From contig NZ_JAAAGB010000008.1 of the NCBI RefSeq assembly GCF_010586825.1, positions 223,297-287,296 of the forward strand: a stretch of 64,000 nucleotides of DNA, read 5' to 3'. The DNA is from Draconibacterium mangrovi. Its GTDB lineage: Bacteria; Bacteroidota; Bacteroidia; Bacteroidales; Prolixibacteraceae. The notes under the pieces were generated by a model. It did no database searches and was not told where the DNA came from. It saw only the letters and a program-made list of their open reading frames with translations. Positions 1 to 12,708 of this stretch are shown here, piece after piece (the first letter of the stretch is position 1; each line of letters begins with the position of its first letter). Both the position numbers and the translations under genes were made by a program.

Positions 1-56
1 ACAGTTTACATTGCACCTTGCACTGAAGACAGATAATTCACCGTTTACTGCCAACA

Positions 57-3215
<3,159 letters not shown>

Positions 3216-3227
3216 TTAGCTTCTAAA

Positions 3228-4682
3228 TTATTTGTTTCTCACAGAACTCATTCTTACTTGGTCGGAGAGCATTTTTTTTGACCGATAAAAGAAAAAATAT
3301 CCCGACAAAATGACCGTTACAATACATCCGATAAATACCGACAATGAATAGGGCAACATCAATCCTTCCGGGGCTACCAGAATATAAGTTGTCACCACTA
3401 CGGTCATAAAAATAGCGGGGATCAGTGCGATCCAAAAGTTCTCGCCCCTAATGAGCATATAAACTGCTGCGGTCCACAATACAACAGTTGCCAGCGTTTG
3501 GTTTGACCACCCAAAATACCTCCAAATAATATCGAAATTGATTGTTGTAAGCAGAATTGCAACAAGAAAAATCGGTATGGTAATAACAAGCCGCTGCACC
3601 AGTTTCCCTTGCTTAAAGTTAAAAGTATCGGCTATGGTTAAACGTGCACTTCGAAATGCGGTATCGCCCGAAGTAATGGGTGCAGCAACAACGCCAATTA
3701 TCGCGAGTAATCCCCCGATTTTTCCCAGCATCGTATCACAAATTTGATTAACCACCCAAGCTGCGTTGTGTCCCGGCTGAGCCATTGTTTCTCCCAGTTC
3801 GCGAACACCGCCAAAAAATGTCATGGCAGCAGCGGCCCATATCAATGCAACAATTCCTTCGGTTATCATCGCACCAAAAAATATCTTTTTCCCATCGGCC
3901 TCATTTGAGAGGCAGCGGGCCATTAAAGGCGATTGCGTAGAATGGAAACCAGAAATCGCTCCACAGGCGATGGTAATAAACAACATTGGAAATACGGGGA
4001 ATTTACCGGGATTCGCATGCATGTTGGATAATGTTTCCGGTGTAAGATCGGGGATCGTATAGTTGCCGAAAAGTAATACCGCAAAAATACCCAATGCCAT
4101 AAACAGTAACGAACCACCAAAGAACGGGTAAATTTTTCCGATTAATTTATCGATGGGGATCATTGTTGCCAGAATGTAATAGAGGAATATGATGAAGATC
4201 CAGTATAAGGCGCTTACACTTGAAAGTCCGGCAAGAATGGTTGCAGGCCCTTTTACAAAAACTACCCCAACCAGAATGAGCAAAACCAGAGCAAAGATCC
4301 GCATAAAATTTTTGACGCCAACACCCAGATATTTTCCCACAATTTCGGGGATACTCTCTCCTCCGTGCCGCACTGAAAGCATGCCCGAAAAATAGTCGTG
4401 CACCCCACCTGCGAATACTGAACCCAGCACTATCCAGACAAAAGCTACGGGTCCCCACATGGCTCCGGCAATGGCACCAAAGATTGGTCCCAGGCCTGCA
4501 ATATTCAAAAACTGGATCAAGAAAATCTTGCTTGTTTTCAGGGGCACATAATCCACTCCGTCGTTTTTTTCTATTGCAGGAGTAGGTCGGGAAGAATCAC
4601 TTTTGAATTTGCGATCGACATAGCCTCCATAAATAAAATATCCGGCTACCAATACCGCAATCGAAATAATAAATGTAATCAT
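3228..4682 (-). CDS. cstA: CstA-family carbon starvation/pyruvate-peptide transporter
   Basis: This is a 484-residue polytopic inner-membrane protein of the CstA family, whose members take up pyruvate or peptides under carbon limitation. Recognisable CstA stretches are near residues 48-110 (KTSKIFLIQFLNIAGLGPIF, then GGVHDYFSGMLSVRHGGESI) and near 240-330 (CGAISGFHSTQSPLMARC and TSGDTAFRSARL). It is shorter than E. coli CstA (about 700 residues) and matches the short variant common in Bacteroidota. It starts 8 bp after the stop of the upstream 369-residue gene, so the two are probably co-transcribed. A transporter of this type is unexpected inside a polysaccharide locus and may take up a product of the neighbouring oxidoreductase, which is inference only. 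Confidence 0.9.
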   Translation of the reverse strand: MITFIISIAVLVAGYFIYGGYVDRKFKSDSSRPTPAIEKNDGVDYVPLKTSKIFLIQFLNIAGLGPIFGAIAGAMWGPVAFVWIVLGSVFAGGVHDYFSGMLSVRHGGESIPEIVGKYLGVGVKNFMRIFALVLLILVGVVFVKGPATILAGLSSVSALYWIFIIFLYYILATMIPIDKLIGKIYPFFGGSLLFMALGIFAVLLFGNYTIPDLTPETLSNMHANPGKFPVFPMLFITIACGAISGFHSTQSPLMARCLSNEADGKKIFFGAMITEGIVALIWAAAAMTFFGGVRELGETMAQPGHNAAWVVNQICDTMLGKIGGLLAIIGVVAAPITSGDTAFRSARLTIADTFNFKQGKLVQRLVITIPIFLVAILLTTINFDIIWRYFGWSNQTLATVVLWTAAVYMLIRGENFWIALIPAIFMTVVVTTYILVAPEGLMLPYSLSVFIGCIVTVILSGYFFFYRSKKMLSDQVRMSSVRNK

Positions 4683-4690
4683 CCTGTAGC

Positions 4691-5800
4691 TTATTTTGTT
4701 TTCAAAACCTTTTGCGTTAATGTACGCACATAGGCATCGTCACCATTTAAAAAGTTATTCAACAGTGTCTCTGTTTCTTTATTTTCAAGGAATTCCGGTT
4801 GATAAAGCTGATAAACCAGATTGAGCGAAGTAACCTGTAGTTTGCCCTCGTTTACAAAGAGCAGAAGCTGCCGGAAGATCTCTTCTGAAACGCCGCCATT
4901 TTCTATTAGCCGCCAAATAAGTTCCACATTTGCACTGGTCGAAAAGAAAGGCATTTCATCAACCAGCTGTTTTTGGATCTGCTCATCTTTCAGCACCTTT
5001 TTCCGAAAATAATCCAATGCTTTTTCGGCCATTATTTCATCTTCCGATTTTATAAAGCTTAAGATGCGTGGATAAAACGTCTCGTGATATTCCGGATGCT
5101 GTTTCACCGTTTCAATCGCCCATATAATTTTTTCGGGTTTATTCGAGTCAAGCATTTGTGTTAGAAAAACAGCATCAATACGTTCATCCAGTAAGCGAAA
5201 TATTTCCTGTTGAGTAGGGCCGTATACCGTGTGCCAAATCGTATGACACGAGTAAACAGCATCTTTTACTACTACCTCTGCCAAAGCTGGCTGAGTAGCT
5301 GCCGTGTAGCCATCCAACTCATATGGATTTTTTATCGAATCAGGAATAATTACCAAATCCTCCTGTTTCAGGTTTTTCAGAATAGAGGAACGGTCTTTTA
5401 AAATTTTATCCAGTTTTTGATAGTCTTGTGGCTCAAAAATGGTATGATCCGATTTTGTCAGCGGCTCGTTATCAGGCACCTGAAAGCCGAGATAATTACC
5501 GGCGCCATCCCAAAAAAGCCAAAGACGGATCATTTTGCACTTCCCTGAAATACAAACGTCTTTAAAAAAATGCCGTGCAAACCACAGTGGCATTCCATTG
5601 TCGCCCTGCAGCTCAATAATTTGCTGATCAGAAGATGCATCGGAAGTATCGTTAAAGGGATGCAATACGCGTGTTCCTTCCCAGTCCAGAAAATTTTCCT
5701 GTGTACTTCCCACCTTATAATGGGAAAGACAGAACAATCCTCCGGAAAGGATCACAACCAGAATCCAGAGGTTCTTCCTAATTAATGTTCGCCCAAACAA
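4691..5800 (-). CDS. Membrane-anchored protein with FMN-binding-like N-terminal part and helical-repeat C-terminus
   Basis: I do not recognise this 369-residue protein with certainty. A single hydrophobic segment at about residues 10-28 looks like a signal anchor. A middle part contains the cysteine pair CISGKC, a strand-rich stretch (IRLWLFWDGAGNYLGFQV, PLTKSDH) and the segment DGYTAATQPALAEVVVKDA leading into SCHTIWHTVYG. That arrangement resembles the end of FMN-binding domains (PF04205 type), with TAAT where SGAT is usual. From about residue 200 the sequence is helical and HEAT-like. No ATG is available: an in-frame stop lies shortly upstream and the best start is TTG at 5800. It sits 20 bp after the FAD oxidoreductase gene and 8 bp before cstA, which suggests a redox or accessory role. 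Confidence 0.6.
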   Translation of the reverse strand: MFGRTLIRKNLWILVVILSGGLFCLSHYKVGSTQENFLDWEGTRVLHPFNDTSDASSDQQIIELQGDNGMPLWFARHFFKDVCISGKCKMIRLWLFWDGAGNYLGFQVPDNEPLTKSDHTIFEPQDYQKLDKILKDRSSILKNLKQEDLVIIPDSIKNPYELDGYTAATQPALAEVVVKDAVYSCHTIWHTVYGPTQQEIFRLLDERIDAVFLTQMLDSNKPEKIIWAIETVKQHPEYHETFYPRILSFIKSEDEIMAEKALDYFRKKVLKDEQIQKQLVDEMPFFSTSANVELIWRLIENGGVSEEIFRQLLLFVNEGKLQVTSLNLVYQLYQPEFLENKETETLLNNFLNGDDAYVRTLTQKVLKTK

Positions 5801-5820
5801 ACTAATTGACTTTATGATTT

Positions 5821-7674
5821 TTACTTTCTCGGTCCCAATGTACTACCCATGTTATATTTTTGCACATTTCCCATGTCGTACTTACCAACACCAGTGTCGA
5901 TCAAACTTTTTAGTTCGCCCAAATAGTATTCGTAAACACCGCGCGGGTTGGTATTGTGTTCCGCGGCAATTGAAGCAGCCATACCAACCACTTCCCCCAT
6001 CATTCCGGTTGTGCGCATCACGCGAACTGTTCCCAGCGCCACGTGCGTTACACTAATATTTCGCCCTGCCATAAACAGGTTATCCACATTTCGCGAGTAA
6101 AAGCAGCGGTAAGGAATTGGATACAAATGAACTTTCTTGTGCACGGCTATCGATTTAAACTCGCTTCCCGGAAAATATTTTGTGTTTTCAGGATCGGGAT
6201 AATGCAGGTCTATCGTCCACGAAGTTGGTGCTGAACCATCAGGATAAACTACATAGTCAGTAAGATCCTGCTCCCTTAATATCAGGTCTCCCATTAGTCT
6301 TCTCGACTCACGTTTTCCAGCGACATAAGCTACCCAGTCTAATTTTCGGTTTTGGTATTTCGCTTTCTCCGAACTATGATTTTTCAGAAACGACCAATTG
6401 GAATATACCACCAATAATCCATAATCGCGGATTCGTTCGAATTCAGAAATCTGGTCGTAATTCATTCCGGTTTCCCAGGTCCATTCGCCCATGGTCACCT
6501 GCTGTGAATTCTCTTCATTAAAATCCACACCATATTCAAATTCGGGAAATACACTGGCATTTTCACCTTCAACCGAATACCATTGAACCGAAGCTCCCAT
6601 GGTCAAATCATCAGCAACTTCAGGTGCACTTGGCTCGCCATATTCATTTCTGCCTTCGCGGCCCATTGCAAAGTCGGCTCCGGCCAAATAACCAATAGTA
6701 CCATCGCCGGTACAATCAGCAAACAAGGGAGCGGAAAAAGCCAACTCCTCTGAAGTCTCAATATTTTTAGCAATTACCTGCGTAATTCGCGAACCTTCCA
6801 TTTTTACAGCAAAAGCCCGGCAACTGGCAAATAAGGTAATATTTTCTTCAGCCAACACCATACTCATTTTTTTATCATCTTCGTAATAGGCAGCAGGCTG
6901 TGCATTTCCGCCTTTGGTTGGCCCAATTTCATTTACAATTTTTCCCAGTGCCGGATTTGGTTCTACCATTGCTCTTCCGCCCAAATGTACCCGAACCTCA
7001 GAACTGTTATTACCCCCCAAAACAGGACGATCCTGAATAAGTGCCACTTTAATTCCCAATCGGGCACCGGATATTGCAGCGCCTATACCGGCCATTCCTC
7101 CACCAATTACCACCAGGTCAAATTCGCCGGCATCTTTTGGTTTTTCAGGCATATCAAGCAGTTTCTTTCTGAAACTGGTGAGTTCCGCCAGGTCTGAAGG
7201 AGGTATTTCCTCACCTTTTGTAAGATATATTGCATCTACACGCCCGTTAAAACCGGTGAGGTCGTGCAAGCTTAGCGTTACTTTATTATTGGGAATATTT
7301 ACTTTACCTGCACTTTGCCAGATCCACACTGAACCGGAATTTCCCAAAACATCACCAACGGGATTACCATTGATAATGATCCTGAATTGTCCGGGACCTT
7401 CGCCTTTATACCACGGCGATGTCCAGTTGAAGGTGCGCACAAAAACCTTGTATTCACCAACAGAAGGAACGCTGACCGTTGCCTTTGCATCGGCTACAGG
7501 AACGCCCATTCCATGCGCCATCAGATAAGATGATCCCATCAAATCCATAAACTGCTGATCGACTACCCAGCCACCTTTTTCGCTAAAGCTTTCGGCTTCA
7601 ACTAACACTGAGTTTTTCTGCGCTGAAAGCAAAAATGTACAAAACACAAACGCTAATAAAAATGTGTATTTCAT
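5821..7674 (-). CDS. Secreted FAD-dependent oxidoreductase with N-terminal beta-sandwich
   Basis: This 617-residue protein has a Sec signal peptide (residues 1-18, ending LLSAQ), a carbohydrate-binding-like beta-sandwich (about 20-155) and a flavin domain of the FAD_oxidored type (PF12831) to the C-terminus. The dinucleotide-binding GGGMAGIGAA lies at residues 191-200, followed by LGGNNSSEVRVHLGG. FADCTGDGTIGYLAGADFAMG and FMAGRNISVTHVALG are typical flavin-site segments of the family. The substrate is unknown; relatives often sit in glycan loci and could oxidise a sugar or a polyol. It is followed after 20 bp by the anchored FMN-like protein, so a periplasmic electron-transfer pair is possible. 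The domain call is firm, the role is not. Confidence 0.85.
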   Translation of the reverse strand: MKYTFLLAFVFCTFLLSAQKNSVLVEAESFSEKGGWVVDQQFMDLMGSSYLMAHGMGVPVADAKATVSVPSVGEYKVFVRTFNWTSPWYKGEGPGQFRIIINGNPVGDVLGNSGSVWIWQSAGKVNIPNNKVTLSLHDLTGFNGRVDAIYLTKGEEIPPSDLAELTSFRKKLLDMPEKPKDAGEFDLVVIGGGMAGIGAAISGARLGIKVALIQDRPVLGGNNSSEVRVHLGGRAMVEPNPALGKIVNEIGPTKGGNAQPAAYYEDDKKMSMVLAEENITLFASCRAFAVKMEGSRITQVIAKNIETSEELAFSAPLFADCTGDGTIGYLAGADFAMGREGRNEYGEPSAPEVADDLTMGASVQWYSVEGENASVFPEFEYGVDFNEENSQQVTMGEWTWETGMNYDQISEFERIRDYGLLVVYSNWSFLKNHSSEKAKYQNRKLDWVAYVAGKRESRRLMGDLILREQDLTDYVVYPDGSAPTSWTIDLHYPDPENTKYFPGSEFKSIAVHKKVHLYPIPYRCFYSRNVDNLFMAGRNISVTHVALGTVRVMRTTGMMGEVVGMAASIAAEHNTNPRGVYEYYLGELKSLIDTGVGKYDMGNVQKYNMGSTLGPRK

Positions 7675-7766
7675 GGTATTATTGAGTTTAATAATTATCT
7701 AATAACTTAATTATTTTTCTATCTCCTTTTTATGATTCTGTACTCCAGGCCGAAGTATGCTTCAGG

Positions 7767-10232
7767 TTATTTATATTCCAGCCAGGTTGTTGCCTCACAA
7801 TCTTCGTCAGTTGAAAAGCGAATCCAGCGTGCCTGAAAACTTTCAGGGAACTCGTATTTATATGTTTTACCCGATTCAACAGTCACTTTTTTGTACAGCA
7901 TCCACGGGCCATGGCCAATGGGTTCCACTTCGATATTAAAATCCACTGAATAATCTTTGTCGTGCGAAATCTCCAGAGTACGCTTATCATAGAATCCAAT
8001 CAAATACGGATCCGAAGGAGTATTGGCTTTAACAACCGTATTTTTCCATGGGCCGCCGTGTCCGGTTGGTTTTCCCATTTTCCACAAATCATCAATGGCG
8101 CCAACCCATACGGCAGCATTTCCATCTTGCGAAACTACAACATGCTCACCTTCCTTCACATTAGCATCAAGGCCAGTCATTACCAATAAGCCCCGATAAG
8201 ATGCATAATCATGAATTCTGAAATTATGAGATGCCACAGGTCTGATTTTAGCAAAACCATCTGCGTTTTCGGCAGGCAATTCATAGAATGTTCCGGCACA
8301 ATTCAACAGGTCGCGTTCGGTTGCAACTTCCCGGCAAATGCGTAATTGAGCGGCATTCGTAAGTTTCTGATATACATCATTTCCCAGAGGCAATCTCCAC
8401 CGCCGACCGGAATCATCAATTACCAATACTGATGAATTCTCAAACTCAACCACATTCTCGGGAATTGCAAATTTCTCTTTTATAAAACTATTGGTTTTTG
8501 CATCCTCTTTATGAAGCAGCTTCAAATTCTTATCCAGTTCATAGTATCCCTTTTCAGAAACGATACCGTTTTTTATATCAACAGCAGAAATTCCTAAGGC
8601 TCTTCTGTTATCACCCAAACCATATAGTAATCCGCCGGTACTTTCATTTTTATTGATCGTTGAGAGCCCTGCAAAAATGCCGGCCGGTGCCGATTTCCTT
8701 TCATCAACAGACGTATAATTAAAATTAACCGTAGCAATGGTTTTGATATTTGATGAAACACGGATCCATTCTCCTGTTTCATCATCAGCAAATTCAACAA
8801 ATTCAGAAGTTCCGGGTGCCACTTCAATGGTTTTAAAATTGCTAAAATTCCCTGTTCCGTTGTTATCCACTTCAAAGCTGAATTCTGCAATATTTTTTCC
8901 GCTGTTCTTAATCCAGGCACAACGCTTACCCCATCCCGAGAACAAGAATGGTTCTGAATATTCTCCGGCATTTACCTCATCGTTAAGCCACACTGCTCCG
9001 GATACTGTTGCCGGCCCCAGGAGGTCGGGTTTGTCAGGAGAGGTAAACCACAGATTTGAATTCGATTGCCCCGGGCCCTCAATATTGCCCTTTTGTTTTC
9101 GTTTGTTAAGGAATTCCTTTTGTGCCGAGTCATCGCAGCCAAAAACCAGCTGATCATTCCAACGGGTAAAGTCGCCAATTACTTTTAGATAGGCGCTTCG
9201 CGGACGAATGCCGGCAGAATTTTTTGCAGTAAAATCGCCCGGAAAATGCCAGAACATTCCGTGCATTGTCATCAGGTAATCGGGATTGCCTTCAGTTCCA
9301 ACATCTCTGATTCTGGGCCATTCGGTATTCCAGCCATGAGCACCATCGTAACTATGACTTGCTTTAGGCAGGCGGTAAAAATCCCAACCGGTTTGTGCAT
9401 CACGAACTCCCAGCAAAATAGATTTATGGTCCCATCCGGTTGCCCAAACCGGATCGGTTGCCGGATTTGGATTTCCGAAAGTTCCTCCGGGACCGGTAAG
9501 TTCTACAAACTGGTTACGGCGCACCACTTTCCAGTCTTTTCCGTCCCATTCTGCCAGAATTCCTGATTCTACATCAAAGCGGCGGTTAGCTTCCTGTGTT
9601 GCCTCCCCGTTATTGGAATACACCAAAACGCCTTGTCCTGAATACAAACCTTTACCGTGCGCACCAGGCAACAATTCAGCCTCTTGTGCCATTTCTCCGG
9701 GTTTCCGGTTCACATTTCCGTCTTCATATAAAGTTTTTACGTTCAATGTATTTACATCCACCTCATAAAAACCTTCCTCCATGGTGCCGTAGTAAATTTT
9801 ATTGGCCGGATCAGTCAGGTGGCGGGCATTTCCGGTATGTCGACCGGGCATCTCTTTGTATGGAATAACCCGGACATTCCGCTCGGCATCAATGGCGTAA
9901 GGGCCAATAAACAGCTGGTTACTTTCGTGATGTATCATGCGGTTGGCGGGAGTTCCGCCAATACTTTCCTCTCTAACTACCTGTTCGAACCCGGGTGTAA
10001 TCTCATACAGTTTATCTGAGGAACCAAACGGAAGATGGGGGCCATAAGTCATCACCCACAAGCGACCGGCCCATGGGACTACAGCTCCTGTTCCACATTC
10101 TCCTTCGTTATTATAATAAGCCAGTTCGGGGTAAATACCACTTACCTGAACAGGTTTTTGGACTGTTTCTTTTTTGGTCTGACAGGAAACTATCAAAGCC
10201 AAAACGGCAATGAATGAAATTAATTTTAGCAT
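7767..10232 (-). CDS. Large lipoprotein of unknown function, beta-rich
   Basis: This 821-residue protein starts with a lipoprotein signal peptide; the lipobox cysteine is C17 (ALIVSCQ). The rest is rich in short strands with repeated Trp/Gly-Asp turns, for example WAGRLWVMTYGPHLPFGSSD, LVMTGLDANV and AAVWVGAIDDLWKMGKPTGH, which looks like one or two beta-propellers with a beta-sandwich near residues 430-520. I see no glycosidase or lyase active-site motif. Similar proteins occur in Bacteroidota PULs without assigned function. It lies 91 bp upstream of the FAD oxidoreductase gene and downstream of the alpha-galactosidase, so binding or processing of the same glycan is plausible but unproven. 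Confidence 0.6.
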   Translation of the reverse strand: MLKLISFIAVLALIVSCQTKKETVQKPVQVSGIYPELAYYNNEGECGTGAVVPWAGRLWVMTYGPHLPFGSSDKLYEITPGFEQVVREESIGGTPANRMIHHESNQLFIGPYAIDAERNVRVIPYKEMPGRHTGNARHLTDPANKIYYGTMEEGFYEVDVNTLNVKTLYEDGNVNRKPGEMAQEAELLPGAHGKGLYSGQGVLVYSNNGEATQEANRRFDVESGILAEWDGKDWKVVRRNQFVELTGPGGTFGNPNPATDPVWATGWDHKSILLGVRDAQTGWDFYRLPKASHSYDGAHGWNTEWPRIRDVGTEGNPDYLMTMHGMFWHFPGDFTAKNSAGIRPRSAYLKVIGDFTRWNDQLVFGCDDSAQKEFLNKRKQKGNIEGPGQSNSNLWFTSPDKPDLLGPATVSGAVWLNDEVNAGEYSEPFLFSGWGKRCAWIKNSGKNIAEFSFEVDNNGTGNFSNFKTIEVAPGTSEFVEFADDETGEWIRVSSNIKTIATVNFNYTSVDERKSAPAGIFAGLSTINKNESTGGLLYGLGDNRRALGISAVDIKNGIVSEKGYYELDKNLKLLHKEDAKTNSFIKEKFAIPENVVEFENSSVLVIDDSGRRWRLPLGNDVYQKLTNAAQLRICREVATERDLLNCAGTFYELPAENADGFAKIRPVASHNFRIHDYASYRGLLVMTGLDANVKEGEHVVVSQDGNAAVWVGAIDDLWKMGKPTGHGGPWKNTVVKANTPSDPYLIGFYDKRTLEISHDKDYSVDFNIEVEPIGHGPWMLYKKVTVESGKTYKYEFPESFQARWIRFSTDEDCEATTWLEYK

Positions 10233-10269
10233 GTTTTAATTCGTATTATTGGTTTTACACGTATAATAC

Positions 10270-10297
10270 CAAATCAATAAGTTTGTACCATTCCAAA
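10270..10297 (-). promoter_or_regulatory. Weak candidate promoter for the 821-aa lipoprotein gene
   Basis: On the minus strand TTTG (10297-10294) is followed 16 bases later by TTGATTTG (10277-10270), one mismatch from the Bacteroidota -7 consensus TAnnTTTG. The predicted start lies about 27 bases before the ATG at 10232. The rest of the 291-bp spacer (10233-10524) shows no gene and no clear terminator. Confidence 0.3.
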
Positions 10298-10524
10298 ATG
10301 CGGAAAGCAACAAGTGAACTCCCACAAGTCAGAGCTGCAGTATCTCAAAGGTCTGATGTTTCCCAAATCGCCAATCCCCATTAAATCCCTGTACCTGCGC
10401 ATCGAGATCAGTTCTTTTGCATAATTTCAATCTCTTGTTCTCCTATTAGATTCTTACTGATAAAAAAGCATAAACCATGTAATGCCAGTTTTTTCTGTAT
10501 ACAAACAAACAGAAGTATTCTTTT

Positions 10525-12570
10525 CTAATCTTCAACTTTATATTCATACAAACCGTACGAAAACTCATCTGGCAACTCAAACTCAATTTCATGTTTCGAA
10601 CTCGAGATGGTTGCTATTTGTTTTCCCTTACCCAAAACCGGCGTTAAAACAATATTTTTCTTCGCCGGCAACAGTGTTTTCATCAACCGGGAAGTTTCCT
10701 CGTTTTTTTCACGAAACACAAGTATATAACCACTTTTTTCATCTTTAACTGACTGAAAACCTGACCAGCTATAACCACTGGGTTCGTCTCCAATGGGATA
10801 AATATCGCCCGAATGAATATCGGCCTGAATGCTTCGGTATTTTTTTATCACATCTCCAATTTTCATCGCTTCTTCCGGCAAACCGGTCCCTTCAAACCAG
10901 GCCAGGGGCTGCGCCATCATGGTAATTGCAAACTGGTACTCGAAAGGGATGAAATACGGAGCCAATGGATCATCTCTGCCATAAACAGCTTTGTTGCGCC
11001 ATTTATTCAAAAACTCAATCTGAAAGTTTTTGGTGGGTACATAAGCTGATAATTGCCAGAGATTGCGCAAGGTCCAGTGCGGGTAATAATTTCCCCAATC
11101 GGTATAGCGGTTTTCGAGGAAAATATTGCCATACGAATTCATATAGTAATACCCTGTTCGGTTACCGGCAGTGGCATCGAGGTTAATAACAATATTCCCG
11201 TCAGATTCGACAGATACCTTATCAAAAAGCATTTGCAAGCGATGATCTGCCAGCTTGTCGGGCAGCATAATACCATCGATTTTAAAGTATCTGATGTTAT
11301 TTGTTCTATACAGATTGAGTATGATCTCGGCATCTGCTTCCCAGTTTTCGTAACTGTTGTGATCACTTGGGTGGAACCAAAGCCCCAGCTGAATGTCTTT
11401 TTTGCGGGCATATTCCACAAAGGGTTTAAACCCGTTTGGCAATCGTTCGGCATGTGGTTTCCAATCGTCTTCCGACCACAAATCCCATTTGTTTCCTGCA
11501 GACTGGGCAGAGTTTTGTGAGAGTCCCTGCTGCCATCCATCGTCGATCTGAAAATGTGAAATGCCCAGTTTTTCACAGGCATCCAGCTCGGCTTTTAAAA
11601 ACGCTTCGCTAATGCTTGCATCCTTGTTTCGGTCGCCCCAGGTATTCATCATGATCATCTCATCGCGAACGGCAAATGTTCGGCGAATTGATTTTAGATA
11701 CAAATGCAACGCATGCGTAAAACCATGTTCCGAACCATTATAAACGCCAATCACTGTTCCGTAAAGTTTTACCCATTCGCCTTTTATCAACTCTTGGGTT
11801 GAAATACCGGCGCCGGCAACATTTATTGAATTTCGTACCGACTTAAAATCATAACCGGGATAACTCAACTGAACAAACGAACATGGGGCTTCCTTCAGAA
11901 TAAAAATTCCGGGCGCACCGGATTCTGCAGAAGATACCTGTAACAAATTCCCTTTAAGTTCCAGGTCATTTCTGAAAGCCACAAATTGCTGCTCTTTCAC
12001 CAAATTATTGTTATGGTCGGTTCTGTCGAAAAACTCCACTGCTTTTAAATGTGGATACTTATATTTTGAATTAATATTCTCCAGACTAACTGGTACTTGC
12101 AAAAAGTCCTGCGTTTTTTCAAGAGTTGAATTTTCAGCAATAAAAAGGTAGTTTTCGCACGAAATGGCCGGCACATTGTCGTAAATGCGGAATATCCGTT
12201 TCAACTTAAAAGTTCCATAGTCGAGTAAAACCTCCACCTCTGAATGGGCGTAATTCAAATTGCTGGCTGAAACCTGTTCTGTTTTAAATGATGATTCCTT
12301 TAGCGAAAACATTTCATTAACCTGAAAAGCCGGCAGAGTTGAAGAAACAAGAAGACTTTTGCCACTTTGGTTATCGATTAAATCAGTTGCTAACAACTCG
12401 CCGTTATTCCAAAGAAACTGTCGTTTAATCAGCGAATTTGATAGTGTTAAAGTGTCGTTTTTCAGGTATGCCCGGGTTTGTGCGTTTCCGTTACAAATAC
12501 AAATAATAGAAAACATACAACCTAGCACTATACAAAAAATTGTTTTACGGTTTACATCTGAAATTTTCAT
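10525..12570 (-). CDS. GH36-type alpha-galactosidase, secreted
   Basis: The 681-residue product is a clan GH-D enzyme that would hydrolyse alpha-galactosides with retention. A Sec signal peptide covers about residues 1-31 (ending NGNAQ). An N-terminal beta-supersandwich leads into a TIM barrel with HFQIDDGWQQG at 339-349 and RYFKIDGIMLPD near 427-438; D432 fits the catalytic nucleophile position. ENRYTDWGNYYPHW near residue 485 probably carries the acid/base aspartate. A short beta domain closes the protein. It is the first gene after the terminator that ends the sigma-FecR-SusC-SusD unit. The family could also include related alpha-N-acetylgalactosaminidases; alpha-galactosidase is the most likely activity. 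Confidence 0.85.
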   Translation of the reverse strand: MKISDVNRKTIFCIVLGCMFSIICICNGNAQTRAYLKNDTLTLSNSLIKRQFLWNNGELLATDLIDNQSGKSLLVSSTLPAFQVNEMFSLKESSFKTEQVSASNLNYAHSEVEVLLDYGTFKLKRIFRIYDNVPAISCENYLFIAENSTLEKTQDFLQVPVSLENINSKYKYPHLKAVEFFDRTDHNNNLVKEQQFVAFRNDLELKGNLLQVSSAESGAPGIFILKEAPCSFVQLSYPGYDFKSVRNSINVAGAGISTQELIKGEWVKLYGTVIGVYNGSEHGFTHALHLYLKSIRRTFAVRDEMIMMNTWGDRNKDASISEAFLKAELDACEKLGISHFQIDDGWQQGLSQNSAQSAGNKWDLWSEDDWKPHAERLPNGFKPFVEYARKKDIQLGLWFHPSDHNSYENWEADAEIILNLYRTNNIRYFKIDGIMLPDKLADHRLQMLFDKVSVESDGNIVINLDATAGNRTGYYYMNSYGNIFLENRYTDWGNYYPHWTLRNLWQLSAYVPTKNFQIEFLNKWRNKAVYGRDDPLAPYFIPFEYQFAITMMAQPLAWFEGTGLPEEAMKIGDVIKKYRSIQADIHSGDIYPIGDEPSGYSWSGFQSVKDEKSGYILVFREKNEETSRLMKTLLPAKKNIVLTPVLGKGKQIATISSSKHEIEFELPDEFSYGLYEYKVED

Positions 12571-12708
12571 TGTAAATGGTTAAAGTTGGTTCTAATTTCT
12601 CCTTTGATCAAGAGAAATCGCATACCTGTAATAGTTGCAAAATCCCTTTTAGGAATGACACTAAGTTAATTAAAACAAGGTCACAGCAAAAACTAAACGA
12701 TTATTACG

